From Gemmatimonadota bacterium (GTDB lineage: Bacteria > Gemmatimonadota > Gemmatimonadetes > Gemmatimonadales > GWC2-71-9): a stretch of 51,445 nucleotides of DNA. The stretch covers positions 1 to 51,445 of the forward strand of contig JAHECL010000005.1 in assembly GCA_024641745.1 (NCBI GenBank), given 5' to 3'. Both the position numbers and the translations under genes were made by a program. Under the pieces are notes generated by a model. That model saw only the letters and a list, made by a program, of their open reading frames with translations, was not told where the DNA came from and searched no databases. Positions within the stretch are counted from its first letter, which is position 1. Each line of letters opens with the position of its first letter. Shown here piece by piece: positions 1 through 10,048 of the stretch.

Positions 1-742
1 GCTCGAAAACCTCGGAGGTATGGTCGGCGGGGCCCGGAACGACATGTCCGAGGCTCGCCAGTTGCTTGTCTATGCAGGCTACACCAGCCCGACTGCAGTC
101 CCGATCTACTACGGTGTGCGCCTGGTGCTCGGTGCGATCCTGGCTGGCCTGGTCATGCTCATGGTCCCCTTCAGCGGATTGCCGCTGCTCGCGGCGCTCT
201 TTGGTGCTATCTGGGGATTTCTCGTTGGCTGGATGGTCCCGATCTTCGTGGTCGGGGCCCGGACCCGGAAGCGCCAGAAGTCGATGGTCAACGCCCTCCC
301 CGATGCCCTCGACCTGCTGGTGGTTTGTGTCGAGGCCGGCCTGGCCCTGAACCAGGCGCTGGTGCGGGTCTCCGACGAAATCATCAACGTCAGTCCGGTC
401 CTCGGCGAGCAGTTTGCCCTGACCAACCTCGAGATCCGCGCCGGCACCCCCCGGGCCGACGCCCTCCGGAACTTTGCCGACCGGACCGGAGTCGAGGACA
501 TCCGCTCCTTCGTGGCGATGCTGATCCAGACCGACCGGTTCGGCACCAGCATTGCCGAGGCGCTCCGGATCCACGCTGAGGTGCTGCGGACCAAGCGGCG
601 CCAGCGGGCGGAGGAGGCCAGCGCCAAGACGGCCATCAAGATGCTCTTTCCGCTGGTCTTCTTCATCTTCCCCGCGATGTTCGTCGTCATCCTGGGACCG
701 GCGGTCATCCAGGTGGTCGAGACGCTGTCCAAGACCTTCTGA
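1..742 (+). CDS. tadC: Type II secretion system F family protein (TadC-like), probably 5' truncated by the window edge
   Basis: Frame stays open to base 2 upstream of the first Met; sequence DALDLLVVCVEAGLALNQALVRVSDEI and C-terminal MLFPLVFFIFPAMFVVILGPAVI are typical of TadC/GspF membrane proteins. Confidence 0.85.
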   Translation, partial: LENLGGMVGGARNDMSEARQLLVYAGYTSPTAVPIYYGVRLVLGAILAGLVMLMVPFSGLPLLAALFGAIWGFLVGWMVPIFVVGARTRKRQKSMVNALPDALDLLVVCVEAGLALNQALVRVSDEIINVSPVLGEQFALTNLEIRAGTPRADALRNFADRTGVEDIRSFVAMLIQTDRFGTSIAEALRIHAEVLRTKRRQRAEEASAKTAIKMLFPLVFFIFPAMFVVILGPAVIQVVETLSKTF

Positions 743-1122
743 TGCGCACCGTCGCGGTCCGCAATGTCGATCGGGGGGTGTCGGTCGGCGACCAGGTCGG
801 ACTCGCCGATCGGTGGTGGAGCCGGTTCCGTGGCCTGCTCGGCCGGTCAGGGCTCGAGACGGGAGAGGGGCTGCTGCTCACTCCCTGCAGCGGCGTGCAC
901 ATGTTCGGGATGCGGTTTCCGCTCGACCTCGCCTTCCTGGACCAGACGGGACTGGTCGTGGCGCTCTACCACCGGATCGCGCCGGGGGAGCGCACGCCGT
1001 ACCATCGGGAGGCGTGGGGGGTGCTTGAACTTCCGGCAGGGGTACTCGCCTCGACCGGCACCGCCATGGGTGACCGCCTGCAGTGGGACGCGGCCGGTGA
1101 CCCAGGGCAAGGAGAGGGATAG
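742..1122 (+). CDS. DUF192 domain-containing protein
   Basis: RFRGLLGRSGLETGEGLLLTPCSGVHMFGMRFPLDLAFLD...VLELPAG pattern of DUF192; start overlaps the tadC stop. Confidence 0.8.
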   Translation: MRTVAVRNVDRGVSVGDQVGLADRWWSRFRGLLGRSGLETGEGLLLTPCSGVHMFGMRFPLDLAFLDQTGLVVALYHRIAPGERTPYHREAWGVLELPAGVLASTGTAMGDRLQWDAAGDPGQGEG

Positions 1123-2475
1123 ATGACCCACGGTTTCGTTCGATCCGATGCGGTGCGCTCCGACGAGGCCGTCGAGCGCCGGCACATCCCCCGGATGCCC
1201 CGGACGGTCGAGGACACCGGGCTGACGCAGGAGTTCATCACCGACCTCCTGCTCAAGATGCTCTACACCCAGGGAGCGATGACCGGGCAGAAGATCACCG
1301 ACGACGTCTGCCTTCCCTTCCCCTTCGTGGACGACCAGCTCCTCAGCCTGCAGCAGCGCCGGATGGTCGAGGTCCGCGGCACCCACGGACCGTCCCGGAC
1401 CGGGTACGTCTTCGACCTGACCCAGGAGGGCCGGGACCGCGCCCGGGAGGCGTTCACCTCCAACATGTACGTCGGCCCCGCCCCGGTGCCGCTGGCGCAG
1501 TACCGGCACTGGGTGGAGGCCCAGACCATCAGCCAGAGCGAGGTCACCCGCAAGGTGGTGTACGACGGGTTCAGCTGGCTGGTGCTGACCGAGGACACCC
1601 TCGACCAGGTCGGCCCCGCCATCAACTCCGCCAAGTCGCTCTTCCTGCACGGCGACTCCGGCAACGGCAAGACCGCCATCGCCGAGACAATCGCCCGGAT
1701 GCTGGGCGGGACGATCTACGTTCCGTACGCCATCGAGGTGGACGGTCAGATCATCGTGGTGTACGACCCGCTCTATCACCGGACGCCGCACGATGAGCCA
1801 CCCGAACACGCCGCGGCGGACCAGGTCTGGCTGCCGGACACCACCGACCACGATCACCGATACGTCCGCGCCGCTCGGCCGGTGGTGCTGACGGGGGGTG
1901 AGTTGACGCTCGACCAGCTCGACCTGCAGTACGACACCCACACCAAGATGTACCAGGCTCCCTTCCAGGTGAAGGCGAACGGCGGCGTCCTCATCGTGGA
2001 CGACTTCGGCCGCCAGCGCGTCCCCCCGCGGGACCTGCTCAACCGGTGGATCGTGCCGCTCGAGAAGCGGGTGGACTTCCTCACCCTGCACACCGGGAAC
2101 AAGTTTCCGATCCCGTTCGACTGCCTGCTCATCTTCGCCACCAACCTCGACCCGAAGGAGCTGGTGGAGGAGGCCTTCCTCCGCCGGATCCACTACAAGA
2201 TCCGGGTCGAGAGCCCCAGCCGCGAGATGTTCGAGCAGATCTTCACCCGCTGCTGCGAGGAGCGACAGATCCCGTACGACCCCGCGGCGGTGGAACAGAT
2301 CTACACCGAGTTCTACAAGGGGCACAAGATCGCGCCGCGTGGCTGTCACCCCCGCGACCTGGTGGATCACCTGCTCGACATTGCGCGGTACCTCGAAGTG
2401 CCGCCGACGCTGAGCAAGGACTTGGTGCACCGCTCCGGCCGCTCCTACTTCCTCGACTTCCCGACGGCGGAATAG
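1123..2475 (+). CDS. AAA-type ATPase with N-terminal winged-helix-like region
   Basis: Walker A GDSGNGKT, Walker B GVLIVDDFG, sensor-like IFATNLDPKELV; adjacent to tadC. Confidence 0.8.
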   Translation: MTHGFVRSDAVRSDEAVERRHIPRMPRTVEDTGLTQEFITDLLLKMLYTQGAMTGQKITDDVCLPFPFVDDQLLSLQQRRMVEVRGTHGPSRTGYVFDLTQEGRDRAREAFTSNMYVGPAPVPLAQYRHWVEAQTISQSEVTRKVVYDGFSWLVLTEDTLDQVGPAINSAKSLFLHGDSGNGKTAIAETIARMLGGTIYVPYAIEVDGQIIVVYDPLYHRTPHDEPPEHAAADQVWLPDTTDHDHRYVRAARPVVLTGGELTLDQLDLQYDTHTKMYQAPFQVKANGGVLIVDDFGRQRVPPRDLLNRWIVPLEKRVDFLTLHTGNKFPIPFDCLLIFATNLDPKELVEEAFLRRIHYKIRVESPSREMFEQIFTRCCEERQIPYDPAAVEQIYTEFYKGHKIAPRGCHPRDLVDHLLDIARYLEVPPTLSKDLVHRSGRSYFLDFPTAE

Positions 2476-2521
2476 CCGCGGGCATGCGAGCCGGACCTGC
2501 CACCTCTACCATGAGCCGTTC

Positions 2522-3136
2522 ATGACGGATACCGATTCTTCCCCGCAGGACACCACTGGCGCCGCCCACGACCCCGTCCTCGTTCGCCGGATCCAGGGGG
2601 CGGAACGCCAGGTCGCCAGGCTGCAGCGGACGGTCATGTGGCTGGGTATCGGCGTCGCCGTCCTCCTCGGACTCGCCTCCGCCATCATCTACCTCGCGAG
2701 CCAGCATGGCATGCCGGGGATGGTGGCGTCGGTGCTCGAGTCGAAGCAGTTCCTGCTGCGTGGCAGCGACGGGCAGGTCCGCGGCACGTGGGGCACCGAC
2801 CAGGACGGTGCGGTGCGGCTGGTGCTGCAGGGCGGCGCCAACAGTGCCGGCGTCACCCTCAACCTCCTCGCCGACGGCTCCGCCGGCGTGACGCTCTCGG
2901 ACCTGGCGGGGAACTCGCGGCTCGTGATCGGACTCATTCCGAACGAGAACGTCAGCATGGTACTGGCTGATGGCTCGGGCGTGACCCGCGCGGTCTTCGG
3001 CCTCGGCGCGGAGGGCTCGACCTCCCTGGTGTTCGCCGACCAGCACGGCACCACCAAGGCGGCCATCGGCGTGGATGCCACCGGTGCGGCGATCCTCGCC
3101 GCCGGGGAACCGCAGACGGCGGACACCACGGATTAG
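2522..3136 (+). CDS. Single-TM protein with repetitive extracytoplasmic region
   Basis: One TM helix (VMWLGIGVAVLLGLASAIIYLA) followed by repeated G/D-rich strand-turn units (GSDGQVRGTWGTDQDGAVRLVLQGGANSAGVTLNLLADGSAGVTLSD). Confidence 0.6.
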   Translation: MTDTDSSPQDTTGAAHDPVLVRRIQGAERQVARLQRTVMWLGIGVAVLLGLASAIIYLASQHGMPGMVASVLESKQFLLRGSDGQVRGTWGTDQDGAVRLVLQGGANSAGVTLNLLADGSAGVTLSDLAGNSRLVIGLIPNENVSMVLADGSGVTRAVFGLGAEGSTSLVFADQHGTTKAAIGVDATGAAILAAGEPQTADTTD

Positions 3137-3156
3137 CGCGGCCCCGTCACATCCCT

Positions 3157-3183
3157 CCCCGCTCTCCCCTCCGGGAGAGGGGG
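3157..3183. repeat. REP-like intergenic hairpin (CCCC-G-CTCTCCC-ctcc-GGGAGAG-GGGG)
   Basis: 7-bp perfect stem extended by 4 bp across a bulged G; same CCCC/CTCTCC...GGAGAG/GGGG design as the hairpin at 13507-13533. Confidence 0.5.
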
Positions 3184-3203
3184 AAATCCCGCTACTATTG
3201 TTC

Positions 3204-5054
3204 ATGCCCTACGACGTCATCGTCATCGGCGGCGGCCACGCCGGCGCCGAGGCGGCCGCGCTTGCCTCACGGGCAGGCGCGCGCACGCTGCTGCTGACCC
3301 AGAATCTCGAGACGATCGGGCAGATGTCGTGCAATCCCGCCATCGGCGGGATCGCCAAGGGCACCGTGGTCCGCGAGGTGGATGCGCTCGGCGGGGTGAT
3401 GGGGCGGGCCACCGACCTGGCGCGGATCCAGTTCCGGATGCTGAACCGTTCGAAGGGTCCGGCGGTCTGGTCGCCGCGCGCACAGTGCGATCGTGCGCTG
3501 TACCGCCGCGCCGTGCGCCAGCTGCTCGAGGCCCAGCCCCACCTGCGGTTCGCGCAGGGGACGGCTGCCTCGTTCGTGATTCGCAACGGCAAGATCGCCG
3601 GGGTCGTGACGAAGGAGGGGATGACCTTCGAGTCGCGGGCGGTGGTCCTGACGGCTGGGACCTTTCTCCGCGGGGCGATTCATCTCGGGCTCGACCCCCA
3701 GGTTCCGGCGGGTCGGGCAGGGGAATCACCTGCAGTAGAAATCTCACAAGCAATTGCGGCCCAAGGGATTACAAGAGAACGATTCAAGACAGGTACCCCG
3801 CCCCGGATCGACGGAAGGACGGTGGACCTCTCCCGGCTGACCCGGCAGGATGGGGATGTCGGCGCCTACTGGTTCAGCTCCTTCGAGCGGGCCTCCCATC
3901 CCGATCAGCTTCCCTGCTACCTCACCTGGGCCGGCGCCGAGGTGAAGGAGATCATCCAGCGCCACATTCAGGAGTCGGCGCTCTACGGCGGAGCCATCAG
4001 CGGGCGGGGGCCCCGGTACTGCCCCTCGGTCGAGGACAAGGTGGTTCGTTTCCCCGATGCGGTTCGGCACCAGGTCTTCCTCGAGCCCGAGGGCCTCGGC
4101 ACCGCCGAACTCTACGTCAACGGCCTCTCGACCTCGCTCCCGGCCGACGTGCAGCTGGCCTTCCTGCGGGCAGTCCCAGGGCTCGCGTCAGTCGAGATGA
4201 CCAGGCCCGGCTACGCCATCGAGTACGACTACTTCCCACCCACCCAGCTCCACCCGACGCTCGAGTCGCGCGCGCTGCCGGGGCTGTTTTTCGCCGGACA
4301 GGTCAACGGAACCACCGGGTACGAGGAAGCCGCCGGCCAGGGGGCGATCGCGGGGCTGAACGCCGCCCTGCTCGTCCGAGGAGAAGAACAGGTCGTCCTC
4401 TCCCGGGACGAGGGGATGATCGGGGTGCTGGTGGACGACCTGGTTCACCGCGGGGTGGACGAGCCGTACCGGCTCTTCACCAGCAGGGCGGAGTTCCGGA
4501 TCCTGCTCCGGCAGGACAACGCCCTGCGCCGCCTCTTTCCCCTGGCGAAGCGCATGGGGCTCCTGTCCGAGGGAGAGATCCGAACGGCCGAGTCTCGCCT
4601 GGAAGCAGAGGAACGGGCGGCAGTGTATGCGCGGGACACCGCGCTTCCACCCGACAAGGTCAATCCGTTGCTGGAGGCAGCCGGCGGATCGCCCGCCCAG
4701 GAGCCGATGCGGATCCGGGAGCTCTGCCGTCGGCCCGGCGTGACGCTCTCCTCGCTGCTTGGCGCAGCGGGGCACGAGGTGACGCCCGAACATGCCGAGT
4801 GGGCGGACATCGAGATCAAATACGAGGGGTATCTGGTCAAGGAACGGGAGGCGGCTGAGCGCCTCTCCGAGATGGACGAGGTCAGCCTGCCCGACAGCCT
4901 CGAGTACCACGCCATCCACACCATCTCCTGGGAGGCCCGCGAAAAGTTGACCGCGGTGCAGCCCACCTCATTCGGCCAGGCGAGTCGCATCCCAGGCGTT
5001 TCTCCGGCAGACCTCCAGAACCTCGCCTTCGCGGTGCTCCGCCGACGACCCTGA
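3204..5054 (+). CDS. mnmG: tRNA uridine-5-carboxymethylaminomethyl(34) synthesis enzyme MnmG
   Basis: MPYDVIVIGGGHAGAEAAALASRAGARTLLLTQNLETIGQMSCNPAIGGIAKG and GQVNGTTGYEEAAGQGAIAGLNAAL; start placed at the ATG at 3204, in frame with the listed ORF. Confidence 0.97.
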   Translation: MPYDVIVIGGGHAGAEAAALASRAGARTLLLTQNLETIGQMSCNPAIGGIAKGTVVREVDALGGVMGRATDLARIQFRMLNRSKGPAVWSPRAQCDRALYRRAVRQLLEAQPHLRFAQGTAASFVIRNGKIAGVVTKEGMTFESRAVVLTAGTFLRGAIHLGLDPQVPAGRAGESPAVEISQAIAAQGITRERFKTGTPPRIDGRTVDLSRLTRQDGDVGAYWFSSFERASHPDQLPCYLTWAGAEVKEIIQRHIQESALYGGAISGRGPRYCPSVEDKVVRFPDAVRHQVFLEPEGLGTAELYVNGLSTSLPADVQLAFLRAVPGLASVEMTRPGYAIEYDYFPPTQLHPTLESRALPGLFFAGQVNGTTGYEEAAGQGAIAGLNAALLVRGEEQVVLSRDEGMIGVLVDDLVHRGVDEPYRLFTSRAEFRILLRQDNALRRLFPLAKRMGLLSEGEIRTAESRLEAEERAAVYARDTALPPDKVNPLLEAAGGSPAQEPMRIRELCRRPGVTLSSLLGAAGHEVTPEHAEWADIEIKYEGYLVKEREAAERLSEMDEVSLPDSLEYHAIHTISWEAREKLTAVQPTSFGQASRIPGVSPADLQNLAFAVLRRRP

Positions 5055-5066
5055 CCTGCCCCGCTC

Positions 5067-5088
5067 GCCTGTTTCACGTGAAACAGGC
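5067..5088. promoter_or_regulatory. parS: parS centromere site 1
   Basis: 22-bp perfect palindrome GCCTGTTTCACGTGAAACAGGC containing the canonical 16-mer TGTTTCACGTGAAACA (5070-5085). Confidence 0.95.
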
Positions 5089-5158
5089 CCTGGTTCTGCC
5101 CACCGGCCGCGACAACGAAAACAGGTCGGAGGCCAGCTAGGCTCGCAAAACAACGGCA

Positions 5159-5176
5159 GTGTTTCACGTGAAACAC
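5159..5176. promoter_or_regulatory. parS: parS centromere site 2
   Basis: 18-bp perfect palindrome GTGTTTCACGTGAAACAC; 16-mer at 5160-5175, 90 bp from site 1. Confidence 0.95.
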
Positions 5177-5397
5177 CCTCCACTGACCCGAGCACTTCAA
5201 CACGAGTGTCGTTATAACTCGTTGTATATCAAATAGTTACACCATAACATGCATGATGTCCTGCGATCGTGACATCGTGAAATGGCACCCTGCTCAGGGG
5301 TATCAGTCATGTGCCCAAGTCGACTCCCGCCGGCACATCGCCTATATTCCCGTCCTCCCTGCCCTTACGTCCTCGACCCCAGGCGCTCACCCCGGTC

Positions 5398-6188
<791 letters not shown>

Positions 6189-6192
<4 letters not shown>

Positions 6193-7070
6193 GTGAAGCC
6201 CGTCGTCTCGGCCGCGGTCTCGAGGCGCTGCTCGGCCCGGTCTCGAAGGAACAGGCGGAGAAGGAGGGCTCGCTCCGCGAGCTGCCGGTCACGAGCATCC
6301 GCCCGAACCCCTTCCAGCCCCGCACCCGCGTGGACGAGGAACCGCTCAAGGAACTCGTCGCGTCGATCGAGGCGTCGGGACTCTTGCAGCCGGTGGTCGT
6401 GCGCCCCTCCGGATCGAGCTTCGAGCTGATCGCCGGCGAGCGCCGCTGGCGTGCGGTGCAGCGACTCGGCTGGACAAAGATTCCCGCCGTCATCCGCGAT
6501 GCCGACGACCGGACGCTCCTGACCCTCGCGCTCATCGAAAACCTCCAGCGCGACAACCTCTCGCCGATCGACGAAGCGCTCGGCTACCAGCGGCTGCAGG
6601 CGGAGTTCGGCGTCGCGCAGGCCGAGGTGGCGCGCCTGGTCGGCCGCGACCGCTCGACGGTGGCCAACCTCCTCCGGCTGCTGGCACTGCCGGACGAGGT
6701 ACGCGATCTGGTGGACCACGGCGCGCTCTCCGCCGGACACGCGCGCGCCCTCCTCGGCCTCACCGACTCCAGGCTGATGGTGAAGCTCGGCAGGCAGGCG
6801 GTGGCCGATGGCTGGTCGGTGCGGGAGATGGAGGCGCGGGTGCGGCAGGGCCCGGCAGCGGCCAGGCGGCCGACCAGGTCGCGGGAGACGCCGGGGCCGG
6901 TCAGCGCCGAAGCCCAGCGGGTGGAGGATGCGCTCCGCAAGCGGCTGGGCACCGATGTGCGCGTGACCCAGCGACGGAAGGGCCGCGGCGTCGTGCAGTT
7001 GTCTTATTACTCGAACGACGACCTCGCCCGCCTCCTCGAGCTGATCCTCGGCGCACCGTTCGAGGGATGA
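6189..7070 (+). CDS. parB: Chromosome partitioning protein ParB/Spo0J
   Basis: RRLGRGLEALLG N-terminus, GERRWRAVQRLG and ALIENLQRDNLSPIDEALGYQRL motifs; GTG start overlaps the parA stop by 4 bp. Confidence 0.97.
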
Positions 7071-7864
7071 GTACCCAGCGGCCCCAGATCAACCTGATGG
7101 TGCACCGGGACGGGGAGCTCGGGTCACGCTCCTTCCGGATGCCGGTCTGGATGTTCCGGGCGCTGGTCGTGAGCGCGGCGATGTTCGTGATGGGTGCGCT
7201 GGTGGTGGCGGCCCTGTACGCGCCGCTCCTCCGGGCGGCGGCGAGCGTTCCGCGCCTTCGGGAAGACGTGGCGCGGCTCGAGGCCGAAACCGCCAAGGTG
7301 CGTGAACTGGCGGCGGCGCTCGACTCGGTGGAGCGGCGCTACGGGCGCCTCCGGGAAATGGTGGGCGCCGACATCGTGCCCGACCCCATCGCCCTTGCGT
7401 ACTCGCTGCCGCTCGCGCCCCCGGTGAACGCCGCCGCGCCCGGCATGCGCCGGCTCCCCGCCATCGGGCCGTCCCTGCCCTATCGCTGGCCGCTCGATGC
7501 GCCGGGGTACATCACCCGCGGCATCGTGGAGCCCGGCGGATCGGAAGAGGCGCACACCGGCCTGGACATCGCGGTCACGATCGGGACCACGGTGCGTGCC
7601 GTCGGCGGCGGGACGGTGATCGATGTCGGCAGCGATCCGGAGTACGGACTGTTCGTGCTCCTGCAGCACCCCGATGGATACGAGTCGAAGTATGGACATC
7701 TCTCGCGGACCCTGGTGGACCGCGGTGCGATTGTCGGGGCCGGCGAGGTGATCGGGCTGTCCGGCAACTCCGGGCGCTCCACCGCGCCGCACCTGCATCT
7801 CGAAATTCGTCGGGGCGACACCACGATCGACCCCCTCACGATGGTCCAGGAGGATTCCCGGTAA
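7067..7864 (+). CDS. M23 family metallopeptidase, membrane-anchored, LmdC-like
   Basis: TM helix, coiled-coil, then HTGLDIAVTIGTTVRAVGGGTVIDVG...GYESKYGHLSR...IGLSGNSGRSTAPHLHLEI; 4-bp overlap with parB. Confidence 0.92.
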   Translation: MSTQRPQINLMVHRDGELGSRSFRMPVWMFRALVVSAAMFVMGALVVAALYAPLLRAAASVPRLREDVARLEAETAKVRELAAALDSVERRYGRLREMVGADIVPDPIALAYSLPLAPPVNAAAPGMRRLPAIGPSLPYRWPLDAPGYITRGIVEPGGSEEAHTGLDIAVTIGTTVRAVGGGTVIDVGSDPEYGLFVLLQHPDGYESKYGHLSRTLVDRGAIVGAGEVIGLSGNSGRSTAPHLHLEIRRGDTTIDPLTMVQEDSR

Positions 7865-8298
7865 TGGCAATCTTTTCGAGCACTACTCCGCGCAGCGAGG
7901 ACACTCCCGCCCAGGCGCGCCGCCGCTCCGACCACACCAGCCTCTCGATCGTGGCGAAGGACCTGACCGTCGTGGGCGACCTGAACACCGAGGGCGTGGT
8001 CAAGATCGAGGGCCAGGTGAAGGGAACGATCCGCGCCGCCACCCAGGTGCTCCTCGCGCCCGGCGCCCTGGTCGTCGGCGACATCCACACCGCCGAGGCG
8101 GTCGTGGGCGGACGGGTCGAGGGCAACGTGCACGCCTCGGACCGGGTCGAGGTGCAGGCCACTGCCGAGATCCAGGGCGACGTGCTGACGCGCCGCATCG
8201 TGGTGCTCGAGGGCGGGAGCGTCAACGGCTCCCTCAAGATGGGATCGCTCCATGATCCCCGTCCCGAGCCCGAGCAGGTGCTGGACCTCGACGGGTGA
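7864..8298 (+). CDS. Bactofilin (polymer-forming cytoskeletal protein)
   Basis: SIVAKDLTVVGDLNTEGVVKIEGQVKGTI...GALVVGDIHTAEAVVGGRVEGNVHASDRVEV beta-helix repeats; TAATG overlap with the upstream gene. Confidence 0.95.
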   Translation: MAIFSSTTPRSEDTPAQARRRSDHTSLSIVAKDLTVVGDLNTEGVVKIEGQVKGTIRAATQVLLAPGALVVGDIHTAEAVVGGRVEGNVHASDRVEVQATAEIQGDVLTRRIVVLEGGSVNGSLKMGSLHDPRPEPEQVLDLDG

Positions 8299-9254
8299 CC
8301 GGCCGCCGGGTGCGCGCCTGGCTCCTGGTCGGTGCGCTGCTGGGCGGGTGCACCGCGCGCGAAGCCCCGGCGCCGTTCCGGGTCGCTCTCGTCACGCCGG
8401 GTTCGATTGCCGACGCCGCCTGGAACTCGGGCGCGTTCACCGGGCTGAATTGGATCCACGACTCCCTCGGCGTCCCGGTCAGCCACGTCGAGGCGCGCAC
8501 GCCCGCCGAACAGGAAGAGGCGCTCCGCACCTACGCCGAGCAGGGGTACAACCTCGTCTTCGGACATGGCTTCGAGTTCCAGGGCCCGGCGGAACGGGTC
8601 TCCACCGAGTATCCCGGCGCCGTCTTCATCATCACCTCCGGGGAACGGGTGCAGGGGAACGTCGCCCCGCTGATCTTCCGGCTCCACGAGGCGAGCTACC
8701 TGGCGGGGATGGTGGCGGGCGGGGTGACGAAGAGCGGGATGATCGGGTTCGTGGGCGGCGTGGAGCTTCCCCCGGTCCGGGAGGCGTCGGAGGCGTGGGT
8801 GGCCGGCGCCCGTGCGGTGAACCCGCAGGTGCGGAGCCGGACCACCTACCTCAACAACTGGGACGATGCCGCGCTGGGGCGGGAAGCGGCCCGGGCCCTC
8901 ATCCGGGTCGGCGCCGACATGCTCCACCATAACGCCGACGCCGCCGCCATCGGGGTCTTCCAGGCCGCCAGGGAAACGCAGGGGGTCTACGTCTTCGGTG
9001 CCAATGCCGACCAGGCGGCGCTGGCCCCCGCGCAGGTCCTCGGCTCCGCGGTGATCGACCTGCCGCGCGCCTTCCTGCTCGTGGCGCGCGAGGTCCAGGG
9101 CGGCACCTTCGTCCCGCGGGTGGAATCGTTCGGCCTGGCCAGCGGCGTCGTGCAGTATGTTCCCAACCACGCCCTCGACTCGCTGGTGCCCGCGGCGCTC
9201 GCCGCGCGGGTCCGCGCCGCCGAGGACAGCATCCGACAGCAGGACGGCCCATGA
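8295..9254 (+). CDS. BMP family ABC transporter substrate-binding lipoprotein
   Basis: Lipobox LVGALLGGC; FRVALVTPGSIADAAWNSGAFTGL and YLAGMVAGGVTKSGMIGFVGG are typical of the BMP/PnrA family. Confidence 0.9.
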   Translation: MTGRRVRAWLLVGALLGGCTAREAPAPFRVALVTPGSIADAAWNSGAFTGLNWIHDSLGVPVSHVEARTPAEQEEALRTYAEQGYNLVFGHGFEFQGPAERVSTEYPGAVFIITSGERVQGNVAPLIFRLHEASYLAGMVAGGVTKSGMIGFVGGVELPPVREASEAWVAGARAVNPQVRSRTTYLNNWDDAALGREAARALIRVGADMLHHNADAAAIGVFQAARETQGVYVFGANADQAALAPAQVLGSAVIDLPRAFLLVAREVQGGTFVPRVESFGLASGVVQYVPNHALDSLVPAALAARVRAAEDSIRQQDGP

Positions 9255-10027
9255 GCGACATCGGCATCTCCGTCGGTACCATCACCGAATATCTCGACAC
9301 CTTCCTCCGGATCGGGGAGATCCCCGACGAGGCGAACGCCGTCAACGGGCTCCAGGTGGAGAACGGCGGGACGGTGGACCGGGTCGTGGCGGCGGTGGAC
9401 GCCTCGCTGGAGGCGATCGAGAACGCCGCGCCATCCGGCGGCACCGGCGGGACCCTCCTGCTGGTGCACCATGGCCTCTTCTGGGACGGCAACATTCCGC
9501 TGACCGGGCGTCGGTACCGCCGGGTCCGCGCGCTGCTCGACCGGAACATCGCGCTCTATGCCGCGCACATCCCCCTCGATCTCCATCCCGACGTCGGGAA
9601 CAACATCGTCCTGGCCCGGCGCCTCGAGCTCGAGCTGGCGGGATGGTTCGGCGACTACCGCGGCCAGCGGCTGGGGGTGTTCGGCGAGCTGGTCCTCCCC
9701 CGCGACGAACTGGTGCGGCGGATCGAACGGCAGCTCACGGCCAGCGCGCGACTGATACCCGGCGGTCCCGAGACGACGGGCCGGGTCGGCATCGTGACGG
9801 GCAGCGGCGGCGGGTTCATCGCCGACGCGATCGCCTCCGGCATCGACACGCTGATCACCGGCGAAGGGGCGCACCATACCTACTTCGACGCGGTGGAACT
9901 GGGCATCAACGTGATCTACGCCGGCCACTATGCGACCGAGCAGGTCGGTGTGCAGGCGCTGGCCCAGCACCTCGGCCTCAAGTTCGAGCTGCCCTGGGAA
10001 TTCCACCGGCATCCGACGGGGATGTAG
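9251..10027 (+). CDS. Nif3-like dinuclear metal center protein
   Basis: NAVNGLQVENGG, LLVHHGLFWDG, YAAHIPLDLHPDVGNN, DTLITGEGAHHTYFDAVELGINVIYAGHYATE are Nif3/YbgI motifs. Confidence 0.92.
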   Translation: MSDIGISVGTITEYLDTFLRIGEIPDEANAVNGLQVENGGTVDRVVAAVDASLEAIENAAPSGGTGGTLLLVHHGLFWDGNIPLTGRRYRRVRALLDRNIALYAAHIPLDLHPDVGNNIVLARRLELELAGWFGDYRGQRLGVFGELVLPRDELVRRIERQLTASARLIPGGPETTGRVGIVTGSGGGFIADAIASGIDTLITGEGAHHTYFDAVELGINVIYAGHYATEQVGVQALAQHLGLKFELPWEFHRHPTGM

Positions 10028-10048
10028 GGACTGCCCACCAGGCCGCCC

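Noticed and set aside
847-2430. 527-aa minus-strand ORF opposite the AAA ATPase
   Set aside because: Low-complexity H/R/V/G-rich translation typical of antisense shadow ORFs in GC-rich DNA; the plus strand has clear Walker motifs
5177-5397. Possible oriC in the AT-rich gap next to parS
   Set aside because: I find no canonical DnaA boxes (TTATNCACA) and no dnaA/dnaN nearby; AT-richness and a short ACGAGT/ACTCGT dyad alone are not enough
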